From Hyphomonadaceae bacterium (GTDB lineage Bacteria; Pseudomonadota; Alphaproteobacteria; Caulobacterales; Hyphomonadaceae): a stretch of DNA of 9,382 nt. The notes under the pieces are model-generated. The model had not been told where the DNA came from. It did no database searches and worked only from the letters and a program-made list of their open reading frames with translations. Below are positions 1 through 5,338 of this stretch, piece after piece (within the stretch, counting starts at the first letter, position 1; each line of letters opens with the position of its first letter). The position numbers were made by a program, and so were the translations under genes. The stretch lies in the NCBI GenBank assembly GCA_030696545.1, contig JAUYSA010000327.1, positions 1 to 9,382 of the forward strand. The letters are read 5' to 3'.

Positions 1-1
1 G

Positions 2-211
2 AAGCAGGCTGCGGCAGGCTGGCGGACCGCGCACCGTGAACAGCGCGAGAACGAGCTCAGGGAGATGGGGGTCGCCATCTCCCTGTCGGAATGGCTTGGA
101 CACAATAACGGACCTGACATTCTGGAAAGCCTGCTGTTCAAGCATTGGCGCTGGACCCGGGCCCGGGAGGAGGCTTTCGCAGCCCCCAATGCCGAAACTG
201 GCGTCCGCTAG
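2..211 (+). CDS. 3' end of an unrecognised protein (partial)
   Basis: The frame starting at base 2 is open from the window edge to TAG at 209-211 and gives 69 residues; the start lies outside the window. The peptide is charged and probably helical, with a Trp-containing stretch near its end (SEWLGHNN, then LLFKHWRWTRAREEAF). This composition looks like a real protein rather than random GC-rich DNA. I do not recognise the family. The overlapping frame beginning at 36 has a poorer, Ser/Arg/Pro-rich composition and I take it as a shadow. After the TAG the same frame continues through two sense codons into the ATG of the next small ORF. The two may therefore be adjacent genes, or one gene broken by a nonsense codon. 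Confidence 0.5.
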   Translation, partial: KQAAAGWRTAHREQRENELREMGVAISLSEWLGHNNGPDILESLLFKHWRWTRAREEAFAAPNAETGVR

Positions 212-217
212 GCCCGC

Positions 218-334
218 ATGGCGGAAGAATTGGGTCTTTCTTACGCCGAATATCGGCTGGAACTGCTTGAACGCGGGCGACATCCGACACATGAAGACGC
301 TGCACGCATCCGGGCGGCACGGCCATCTGCTTAA
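218..334 (+). CDS. Small hypothetical protein, 38 residues
   Basis: ATG at 218-220 opens a 38-codon frame ending in TAA at 332-334. The peptide (MAEELGLSYAEYRLELLERG onward, ending in a DAARIRAA-type helix) is charged, amphipathic and protein-like. It lies 6 bp after the stop of the preceding partial gene and in the same reading frame. No clear Shine-Dalgarno sequence precedes its ATG, so it could be translated by coupling to the upstream gene, or it could be the last part of that gene after a nonsense mutation. I cannot assign a function. Its size and lack of an RBS keep confidence moderate. Confidence 0.42.
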   Translation: MAEELGLSYAEYRLELLERGRHPTHEDAARIRAARPSA

Positions 335-358
335 CCGCAGGCCGTATCGACGGATGGG

Positions 359-384
359 TGAGCCTGCCCTATTGAGCCTGCCCT
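359..384 (+). repeat. Tandem direct repeat, 12 bp twice
   Basis: TGAGCCTGCCCT occurs at 359-370 and again at 373-384, separated by AT (a 14-bp period). The second copy overlaps the -35 element of the proposed dnaK heat-shock promoter. It could be a regulator site or simple slippage; the sequence alone does not decide. Confidence 0.6.
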
Positions 385-398
385 GCCTGATCCCATAT
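371..398 (+). promoter_or_regulatory. Candidate RpoH (sigma-32) heat-shock promoter of dnaK
   Basis: The -35-like ATTGAG (371-376) matches the core TTGA of the enterobacterial sigma-32 consensus CTTGAA. After a 14-nt spacer comes TCCCATAT (391-398), which matches seven of eight positions of CCCCATNT. Spacing and order fit an RpoH promoter, and dnaK is a classical RpoH target. Transcription would start near 405 and give a leader of about 130 nt before the dnaK ATG. I found no equally good sigma-70 promoter nearer the gene. This is a motif match, not a mapped start. Confidence 0.6.
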
Positions 399-520
399 GA
401 GCCGCATCGCAAAGCCTCTGACGGGGCTCAAAGCGTTGTATTGAACCAAGGACCATAAGGGGTCGCAGCACGCCAGGCGCCGCAGAGCGGGCCAATCAGG
501 GGCGAGGGCGGCCGCCGCAG

Positions 521-526
521 AAAGGA
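521..526 (+). promoter_or_regulatory. Ribosome binding site of dnaK
   Basis: AAAGGA lies 10 nt before the ATG at 537. It supports that start, which is also the conserved N-terminus of the family (MAKIIGIDLGTTNS). Confidence 0.75.
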
Positions 527-536
527 CGTTTGTAGA

Positions 537-2453
537 ATGGCCAAGATCATCGGCATCGACCTCGGGACGACCAACTCCTGCGTGGCCGTCATGGACGGCG
601 GAGTTGCGAAGGTTATCGAGAACACGGAAGGCGCCCGAACGACGCCCTCCGTCGTCGGCTTCCAGGAAAGCGGGCAGCGCCTCGTCGGCGTTATCGCCAA
701 GCGCCAGGCCACGGTGAACCCTCGTTTCACCTACTCCGCCATCAAGCGCCTGATCGGGCGCAATTTCGAAGATCCGATGGTGAAGAAGGACAAGGACCTG
801 GTCGCTTATGAGATCGTGAAGGGTCCGAACGGCGACGCCTGGATCAAGGGCCGCGACAAGGATTATTCGCCGCAGGAAGTTTCCGCCTTCATCCTCGGCA
901 AGATGAAAGAGACAGCCGAAGCCTATCTCGGCGAGAAGGTGACGCAGGCCGTCATCACTGTGCCGGCTTATTTCAACGACGCGCAACGTCAGGCGACCAA
1001 GGATGCGGGACGCATCGCCGGTCTTGAAGTTCTGCGCATCATCAACGAGCCGACGGCGGCGGCGCTCGCCTACGGCCTCGACAAGAAGAGCGATGGCAAG
1101 ATCATCGCGGTGTACGACCTCGGCGGCGGCACGTTCGACGTTTCGATCCTCGAGATCGGCGATGGCGTGTTTGAAGTGCTCTCGACCAATGGCGATACGT
1201 TCCTCGGCGGCGAGGACTTCGACAACCGCCTTGTCGATTACATCTGCGACGAGTTCCAGAAACAGAACGGCGTTGACCTTCGCAAGGACCTGATGGCGCT
1301 GCAGCGCGTGCGCTCCAAGGCCGAGGAAGTGAAGAAGGAATTGTCGACCGTATCGCAGGTCGAGATCACCGAGCCGTACATCACGGCTGGCCCGTCTGGC
1401 CCGGTCCACCTGAACATGAAGCTTACGCGCGCCAAGCTCGAGGCCCTCGTTGAGGATCTCGTCAAGCGCACGATCGAGCCCTGCAAGAAAGCGCTCGCCG
1501 ATGCCGGTAAGTCGATCACGCAGATCGATGAGGTTGTCCTCGTTGGCGGCATGACGCGCATGCCGAAAGTGCAGGAGGCCGTGAAGGCCTTCTTCGGCAA
1601 GGAACCGCACAAGGGCGTCAACCCGGATGAAGTCGTCGCCGTCGGCGCGGCAATCCAGGGCGGCGTGCTGCAGGGCGACGTGAAAGACGTCGTGCTGCTG
1701 GACGTGACCCCGCTGTCGCTGGGCATCGAAACGCTCGGCGGCGTTTTCACGCGTCTGATCGATCGCAACACCACGATCCCGACCAAGAAGAGCCAGGTGT
1801 TCTCGACGGCTGATGACAACCAGTCGGCCGTGACCATCCGCGTGCTGCAAGGCGAGCGCGAGATGGCGGCGGACAACAAGCTGCTGGGCAACTTCAACCT
1901 CGAAGGCATCCCGCCGGCGCCGCGTGGCGTTCCGCAGGTTGAAGTGACGTTCGACATCGACGCGAACGGCATCGTCAACGTGTCGGCCCGCGACAAGGCG
2001 ACCACGAAAGAACAGAAGATCACCATCCAGGCTTCTGGCGGCCTCACCGAGGACGAGATCAAGCAGATGGTGAAGGATGCCGAGGCGAACGCCACGGTGG
2101 ACAAGCAGCGCCGCGAATCGGTGGAAACCAAGAACCAGGCCGAGGGTCTCGTTCACGCAACCGAGAAGCAGCTTGTTGAACATGGCGCCGCCATCAGCGC
2201 GGACGTCAAAGCCAGCATCGAAAGCGCGATCAAAGATCTGAAAAACGCACTCGAAAAAGACGAGACCGCTGCGATCAAGGAGAAGAGCCAGGCTCTGGCT
2301 GCCGCGGCCATGAAAATGGGCGAAGAGATCTACTCCAAGGGCCAGTCCCCCGAGGGCGGACCTGACGCTGCGGGCGCCGCAGGGGCCGGCGGGAGCGACG
2401 ACGTGGTCGACGCCGACTTCGAGGAAGTCAAAGACGACAAGAAAAGCGCCTGA
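537..2453 (+). CDS. dnaK: Chaperone protein DnaK (Hsp70)
   Basis: Cytosolic ATP-driven chaperone that binds exposed hydrophobic segments of unfolded proteins and works with DnaJ and GrpE. The product has 638 residues, the same length as E. coli DnaK. The nucleotide-binding domain carries IGIDLGTTNSCVAV at residues 4-17, the catalytic Lys at 70 (AIKRLIGR), DLGGGTFD at 194-201 with Thr199 at the E. coli autophosphorylation position, and the VLVGGMTRMPKVQE adenosine motif. The interdomain linker DVVLLD is at about 384-389, followed by the beta-sandwich substrate domain (TPLSLGIETLGG onward) and a helical lid. The disordered tail is Gly/Ala-rich and ends in an acidic DADFEEVK-type segment. It has a good RBS and a probable heat-shock promoter. 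dnaJ follows after about 217 bp, the usual dnaKJ order. Nothing is truncated. Confidence 0.99.
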   Translation: MAKIIGIDLGTTNSCVAVMDGGVAKVIENTEGARTTPSVVGFQESGQRLVGVIAKRQATVNPRFTYSAIKRLIGRNFEDPMVKKDKDLVAYEIVKGPNGDAWIKGRDKDYSPQEVSAFILGKMKETAEAYLGEKVTQAVITVPAYFNDAQRQATKDAGRIAGLEVLRIINEPTAAALAYGLDKKSDGKIIAVYDLGGGTFDVSILEIGDGVFEVLSTNGDTFLGGEDFDNRLVDYICDEFQKQNGVDLRKDLMALQRVRSKAEEVKKELSTVSQVEITEPYITAGPSGPVHLNMKLTRAKLEALVEDLVKRTIEPCKKALADAGKSITQIDEVVLVGGMTRMPKVQEAVKAFFGKEPHKGVNPDEVVAVGAAIQGGVLQGDVKDVVLLDVTPLSLGIETLGGVFTRLIDRNTTIPTKKSQVFSTADDNQSAVTIRVLQGEREMAADNKLLGNFNLEGIPPAPRGVPQVEVTFDIDANGIVNVSARDKATTKEQKITIQASGGLTEDEIKQMVKDAEANATVDKQRRESVETKNQAEGLVHATEKQLVEHGAAISADVKASIESAIKDLKNALEKDETAAIKEKSQALAAAAMKMGEEIYSKGQSPEGGPDAAGAAGAGGSDDVVDADFEEVKDDKKSA

Positions 2454-2469
2454 TTATTGGGCTGATTTG

Positions 2470-2480
2470 CTCATGATGAG
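2470..2480 (+). repeat. Small palindrome after dnaK
   Basis: CTCAT-G-ATGAG is an 11-bp palindrome with a single central base, 17 bp after the dnaK stop. The loop is too short for an RNA hairpin, so if it has a role it would be as a DNA site. It may be chance. Confidence 0.3.
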
Positions 2481-2492
2481 GTGATGAATCAA

Positions 2493-2540
2493 ATGGGCCA
2501 TGGCTTGAGGGGGCTTTAATCCCTGAAGGTCATGGCCCAT
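2493..2540 (+). other. Long stem-loop between dnaK and dnaJ
   Basis: ATGGGCCATG (2493-2502) is exactly complementary to CATGGCCCAT (2531-2540). The 28-nt interior can pair further: CTTGAGGG against CCCTGAAG, with one mismatch. The RNA would form a long two-part hairpin beginning about 40 nt after the dnaK stop. No T-run follows (CTAGTTTCAACGG), so it is not a standard intrinsic terminator. It could be a leaky terminator, an RNA-processing or 3'-end-protecting structure that makes dnaK more abundant than dnaJ, or a temperature-responsive structure. Function is inference; the inverted repeat is seen directly. Confidence 0.7.
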
Positions 2541-2647
2541 CTAGTTTCAACGGTTGCTAAGGTTCGCCTGCGATAGGACGACTGGCCCAGAGGATGCTCC
2601 CTCCCTCGGGCCGCCGGGCAGGTCGAACAGGGATCGGGTAGAGAGTC

Positions 2648-2674
2648 ATGTTTTCGGTTCGGTCGTCACGATGA
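2648..2674 (+). CDS. 8-codon leader ORF overlapping the dnaJ start
   Basis: ATG at 2648-2650 opens a frame encoding MFSVRSSR and ends in TGA at 2672-2674. This stop overlaps the dnaJ ATG at 2671-2673 in the sequence ATGA. A purine-rich GTAGAGAG (2638-2645) lies just before the leader ATG, while nothing resembling a Shine-Dalgarno sequence lies directly before the dnaJ ATG. That layout fits translational coupling, in which ribosomes finish the short peptide and restart on dnaJ. The ORF is very short and could be chance, so confidence is low to moderate. Confidence 0.35.
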   Translation: MFSVRSSR

Positions 2675-3804
2675 GCGAGCGCTCTTATTATGAAATTCTC
2701 GGCGTCGAAAAAGACGCAGACGAGAAAGCCCTGAAATCCGCCTTCCGCAAGAAGGCGATGGAATACCATCCGGATCGCAATCCGGGTTGCAACGTCTCCG
2801 AGGGCAAGTTCAAGGAACTGTCCGAAGCGTATGAGACGCTGAACGATCCCCAGAAGCGGGCGGTCTATGATCGCTTCGGCAAGGCCGGTCTCAATGGCGC
2901 AGGCGGACCGGGCGGCGCGCACGGCCGGCCGGAAGACGTGTTTCGCGATGTGTTCGGCGATGTGTTTTCCGAATTCTTCGGCCAGCAACGCGGCGCTCAG
3001 CGCGGCGGACCCGCGCGCGGCGCGGACCTTCGCTATGACTACGAGATCAGCCTGGAAGAAGCCTTCCACGGCAAACAAGCCGAGATCACCGTTCCTACCA
3101 CCGAGAAGTGCGAGCCGTGCCACGGTTCGGGCGCCGAGCCGGGCACGCAGCCGGAAACCTGCACGCAGTGCCAAGGCCATGGCCGCGTGCGCGTGAGCCA
3201 GGGCTTCTTCACCATGGAGCGGACATGCGGCCGTTGCCAGGGTTCGGGCACGATCATCAAGACGCCGTGCCGCCAGTGCGCGGGACGTGGCGCGATCCGC
3301 AAGGAACGCACTTTGGCGATCACCATCCCGGCCGGCATCGAAGACGGCCAGCGCATCCGCCTTGGCGGCGAAGGTGAGCCGGGCATGAAGAACGGCCCGA
3401 AGGGCGATCTCTACATCTTCGTCTCGGTGAAAGAGCACGATATCTTCGAGCGTGACGGACAGACGCTGTTTGCGCGCACGCCTGTGCCGATGTGCACGGC
3501 GGCGCTGGGCGGCGAGATCGAGATGCCGACCATCGATGGCGGCAAGATGCGCGTGTCTATCCCCGACGGGGCGCAGACCGGCAAGCGCATGCGCCTGAAA
3601 GGCAAAGGCATGCCGACGCTGCGGGGCGGATCGAACGGCGACATGGTTGTCGAACTGTTCGTTGAAACGCCGACGCACCTGTCGTCCAAACAGAAGGAAC
3701 TGCTCAAGCAGTTTGCTTCAGAGTGCAGCGACAAGTGCCATCCCGAGAGCCAGGGCTTCTTCAAGAAAGTGAAGAAGCGCTTTGAGCAGGACTCGCGAGC
3801 TTAG
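2671..3804 (+). CDS. dnaJ: Chaperone protein DnaJ (Hsp40)
   Basis: Co-chaperone that delivers unfolded clients to DnaK and stimulates its ATPase. From ATG 2671 the product has 377 residues, normal for class A DnaJ. The J domain (about 1-70) carries HPD at 33-35. A Gly/Phe-rich stretch follows (about 70-125). The zinc region has four CxxCxGxG repeats whose first cysteines are at residues 147, 164, 186 and 200. The C-terminal substrate and dimer domains follow (GDLYIFV, GG.MRVSIPDG, ELFVETP). The frame is open further upstream to about 2554, but that extension has no J-domain character and no in-frame ATG or GTG close by, so 2671 is chosen. The start overlaps a short leader ORF in ATGA and lacks its own clear RBS. 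The gene is probably cotranscribed with dnaK. Its likely terminator lies at 3859-3899, beyond the gene. Confidence 0.98.
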   Translation: MSERSYYEILGVEKDADEKALKSAFRKKAMEYHPDRNPGCNVSEGKFKELSEAYETLNDPQKRAVYDRFGKAGLNGAGGPGGAHGRPEDVFRDVFGDVFSEFFGQQRGAQRGGPARGADLRYDYEISLEEAFHGKQAEITVPTTEKCEPCHGSGAEPGTQPETCTQCQGHGRVRVSQGFFTMERTCGRCQGSGTIIKTPCRQCAGRGAIRKERTLAITIPAGIEDGQRIRLGGEGEPGMKNGPKGDLYIFVSVKEHDIFERDGQTLFARTPVPMCTAALGGEIEMPTIDGGKMRVSIPDGAQTGKRMRLKGKGMPTLRGGSNGDMVVELFVETPTHLSSKQKELLKQFASECSDKCHPESQGFFKKVKKRFEQDSRA

Positions 3805-3809
3805 GGTCT

Positions 3810-4352
3810 CTACTGACCCGGCGTCCCCGTCTCCACGACGACATCGCCATCTTCGTTCAGCCCGTCGATCAGGTCGCACCGGATATCGACGGGCTTTTTC
3901 TGCGCCATTGATATCGGTCCCTGATAGATGCCGCAGCTGAGCAGGTTGTTCTCGTGCGTCTTGCGGGCGGAATAGACGTTGACCAGCACTTCCGGCTCGC
4001 CCTTCACGCTGGCGAGGTAGGTTGGATCAAAGCCGGCGCCGGGGGCGACGACGAGAGCGCTCTGGGGCGCGACTTCGACATCGTCACGGCCGAGGCCGAT
4101 CTCCATGCCATGCTCATCGATGCCCGGGGCTGTGTCGCTGACCGGGAGGCCGTAATACATCGCGGCCACGTTTACCGCTTCGTCCGTCTGGGCCAGTTTT
4201 TCGGCGGCGCGGGGCGTAAGCGTCAGCTGCACGTCGAAGCCGTAAGGCGTCTTCATGGTTTCGATTTCAGCCGCAGGCGCAACTTCCGGCCCCGACGCGG
4301 GGGCGCAAGCGGCGGGGGCCATGACGAGGGCGAGAATCGCGAGATGTTTCAT
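3810..4352 (-). CDS. Hypothetical secreted protein or lipoprotein, 180 residues
   Basis: I do not recognise the family. The ATG at 4352 gives a short N-terminus with a hydrophobic core (MKHLAILALVMAPAACAP), which looks like a secretion signal. Cys16 in PAAC could be a lipobox cysteine, although Pro at -3 is a poor match, so an ordinary cleaved signal peptide is also possible. A low-complexity Ala/Pro linker follows to about residue 30, then a probably beta-rich domain. Two more cysteines (140 and 159) near the C-terminus could form a disulfide, consistent with export. The frame extends upstream to a TTG at 4388, but that would bury the signal peptide, so I prefer ATG 4352. The gene is convergent with dnaJ, with only 5 bp between stops, and divergent from dapB. 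Confidence 0.75.
   Translation of the reverse strand: MKHLAILALVMAPAACAPASGPEVAPAAEIETMKTPYGFDVQLTLTPRAAEKLAQTDEAVNVAAMYYGLPVSDTAPGIDEHGMEIGLGRDDVEVAPQSALVVAPGAGFDPTYLASVKGEPEVLVNVYSARKTHENNLLSCGIYQGPISMAQKKPVDIRCDLIDGLNEDGDVVVETGTPGQ
3859..3899 (+). terminator. Intrinsic terminator of dnaJ, inside the opposing gene
   Basis: AGCCCGTCGAT (3859-3869) and ATCGACGGGCT (3885-3895) form a perfect 11-bp stem with a 15-nt loop. The stem runs straight into TTTTT (3895-3899) and then CT. On the plus strand this is a textbook rho-independent terminator 55 nt after the dnaJ stop. It lies wholly within the coding sequence of the convergent minus-strand gene (codons for ...VDIRCDLIDGLN...), so the end of the dnaJ transcript would be antisense to that gene's mRNA. 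Confidence 0.8.
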
Positions 4353-4432
4353 GGCCAGAAGGCTCGCCGCATTGGCGGGGCGGGTCAATTCGCTTGGGAT
4401 CGGCCTCCCCTCGCCTGAACATGAAATCCCGG

Positions 4433-4438
4433 TATAAG
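4433..4438 (+). promoter_or_regulatory. Possible -10 element of dapB (leaderless start)
   Basis: TATAAG at 4433-4438 is placed so that transcription would begin at about 4445, the A of the dapB ATG. No Shine-Dalgarno sequence is visible in the bases between. A clear -35 hexamer is missing at the expected position (about 4410-4415). Leaderless mRNAs are known to be common in alphaproteobacteria such as Caulobacter, so this is plausible but unproven. Confidence 0.35.
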
Positions 4439-4444
4439 CGGCGC

Positions 4445-5221
4445 ATGAGCATCAGGATTGCGATCGCGGGAGCTGCAGGACGCATGGGCCAGGCGCTGGC
4501 CAGATGCGCAGGCGACGGCTTTGTCATTGCCGGCGGCAGCGAGCGGGCGGGCGCTGCGGGTATTGGCGCTGACCAGGGCGGCTGGACGCTGAGCGATAGT
4601 GCGCAGCAGGCGGCAGCGAGCGCGGATGTGTGGATCGACTTCACCACGCCGGACGCCACGCTGGAGGCGCTGGAGCTTCTGAAGCTGACCAAGATCAAGG
4701 CGGCGGTGATCGGGACGACCGGGCTGTCGCTGGCGCAGGAACAGCAGGTAGCGGAGCACGCGAAACGGATCGCGATCGTGCGCGACCGGAACTTCTCGCT
4801 GGGCGTCAACCTGATGATCGGGCTGGTGGAACAGGCGGCGGCGCGGCTGGGCGCGGACTGGGACATCGAGATCACCGAGGGCCATCACCGCCGCAAGGTG
4901 GACGCGCCATCTGGAACGGCACTGATGATCGGCGAAGCGGCCGCGCGCGGGCGCGGCGCGAAGCTTTCTGACATTCGCGTTCCGCCCCATGACGGCATGA
5001 CGGGACCGCGCAAGGAGGGCTCGCTCGCTTTCTCGGTTATTCGCGGCGGCGGCATTATTGGGGACCACGAGACGGCGTTCATCTCGGACGAGGAGACGCT
5101 GTCGATCAGCCATCGCGCGCTGGATCGCGCGATCTTCGCCAAGGGCGCGCTGACGGCGGCGAAATGGGCGGTGGAGCAGAAGCCAGGGCTCTACACGATG
5201 CGCGATGTGCTCGCGCTGTAG
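4445..5221 (+). CDS. dapB: 4-hydroxy-tetrahydrodipicolinate reductase
   Basis: Cytosolic NAD(P)H-dependent reductase of the diaminopimelate pathway. It converts hydroxy-tetrahydrodipicolinate to tetrahydrodipicolinate for lysine and peptidoglycan. ATG 4445 gives 258 residues, slightly shorter than the 273 of E. coli. The N-terminal Rossmann fold shows GAAGRMG at 9-15. DFTTPDATL and VIGTTG follow, matching family motifs near the dinucleotide. The signature EGHHRRKVDAPSGTA carries His147 (general acid) and Lys151, equivalent to E. coli His159 and Lys163. The C-terminus (GLYTMRDVLAL) is typical and complete. The frame opens 17 codons earlier at 4394, but that extension precedes the Rossmann strand and is not family-like. 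No RBS is visible before ATG 4445, and a TATAAG sits 7 bp upstream. It is a single gene here, not next to other dap genes. Confidence 0.97.
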   Translation: MSIRIAIAGAAGRMGQALARCAGDGFVIAGGSERAGAAGIGADQGGWTLSDSAQQAAASADVWIDFTTPDATLEALELLKLTKIKAAVIGTTGLSLAQEQQVAEHAKRIAIVRDRNFSLGVNLMIGLVEQAAARLGADWDIEITEGHHRRKVDAPSGTALMIGEAAARGRGAKLSDIRVPPHDGMTGPRKEGSLAFSVIRGGGIIGDHETAFISDEETLSISHRALDRAIFAKGALTAAKWAVEQKPGLYTMRDVLAL

Positions 5222-5253
5222 TTACAGATTGTTTCCCGGCTTTCACTTTGATT

Positions 5254-5308
5254 GTGGCGCCCGCCACGCATAGACGATGTCTTGCAGCCGCCAGCAGACG
5301 GCTGGTGG
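5254..5308 (+). other. dapB-amidase gap with two small hairpins
   Basis: The 117-bp gap contains GTGGC-GCCC-GCCAC (5254-5267) and a better hairpin, CCGCCAGC (5288-5295) against GCTGGTGG (5301-5308) with an AGACG loop and one G-U pair. Neither is followed by a T-run. They may slow or end dapB transcription or be part of the amidase leader. I see no convincing promoter. Confidence 0.35.
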
Positions 5309-5338
5309 GAAACGCGGCAACGGGGACTTGGCGCGGGC

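Noticed and set aside
36..458. A 140-codon plus-strand frame at the left edge
   Set aside because: It overlaps the better frame from base 2 and the small ORF at 218, its composition is Ser/Pro/Arg/Cys-rich, and it runs through the proposed dnaK promoter.
369..2183. A 604-codon open frame on the minus strand covering most of dnaK
   Set aside because: It is exactly antisense to a complete, strongly conserved dnaK. Such frames are a known by-product of codon bias in GC-rich hsp70 genes, and the peptide is rich in His, Arg and Leu with no recognisable domain.
2557..3678. A 373-codon minus-strand frame opposite dnaJ
   Set aside because: Antisense shadow of dnaJ, Ala/Arg/His-rich, with no domain features.
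4385..5113. A 242-codon minus-strand frame opposite dapB
   Set aside because: Arg/Ala/His-rich shadow of a complete dapB.
5252..5338. Longer amidase starting at TTG 5252
   Set aside because: The 29 extra residues are Trp/Arg-rich and unlike amidase N-termini, they cover two intergenic hairpins, and ATG 5339 has a purine-rich site upstream.
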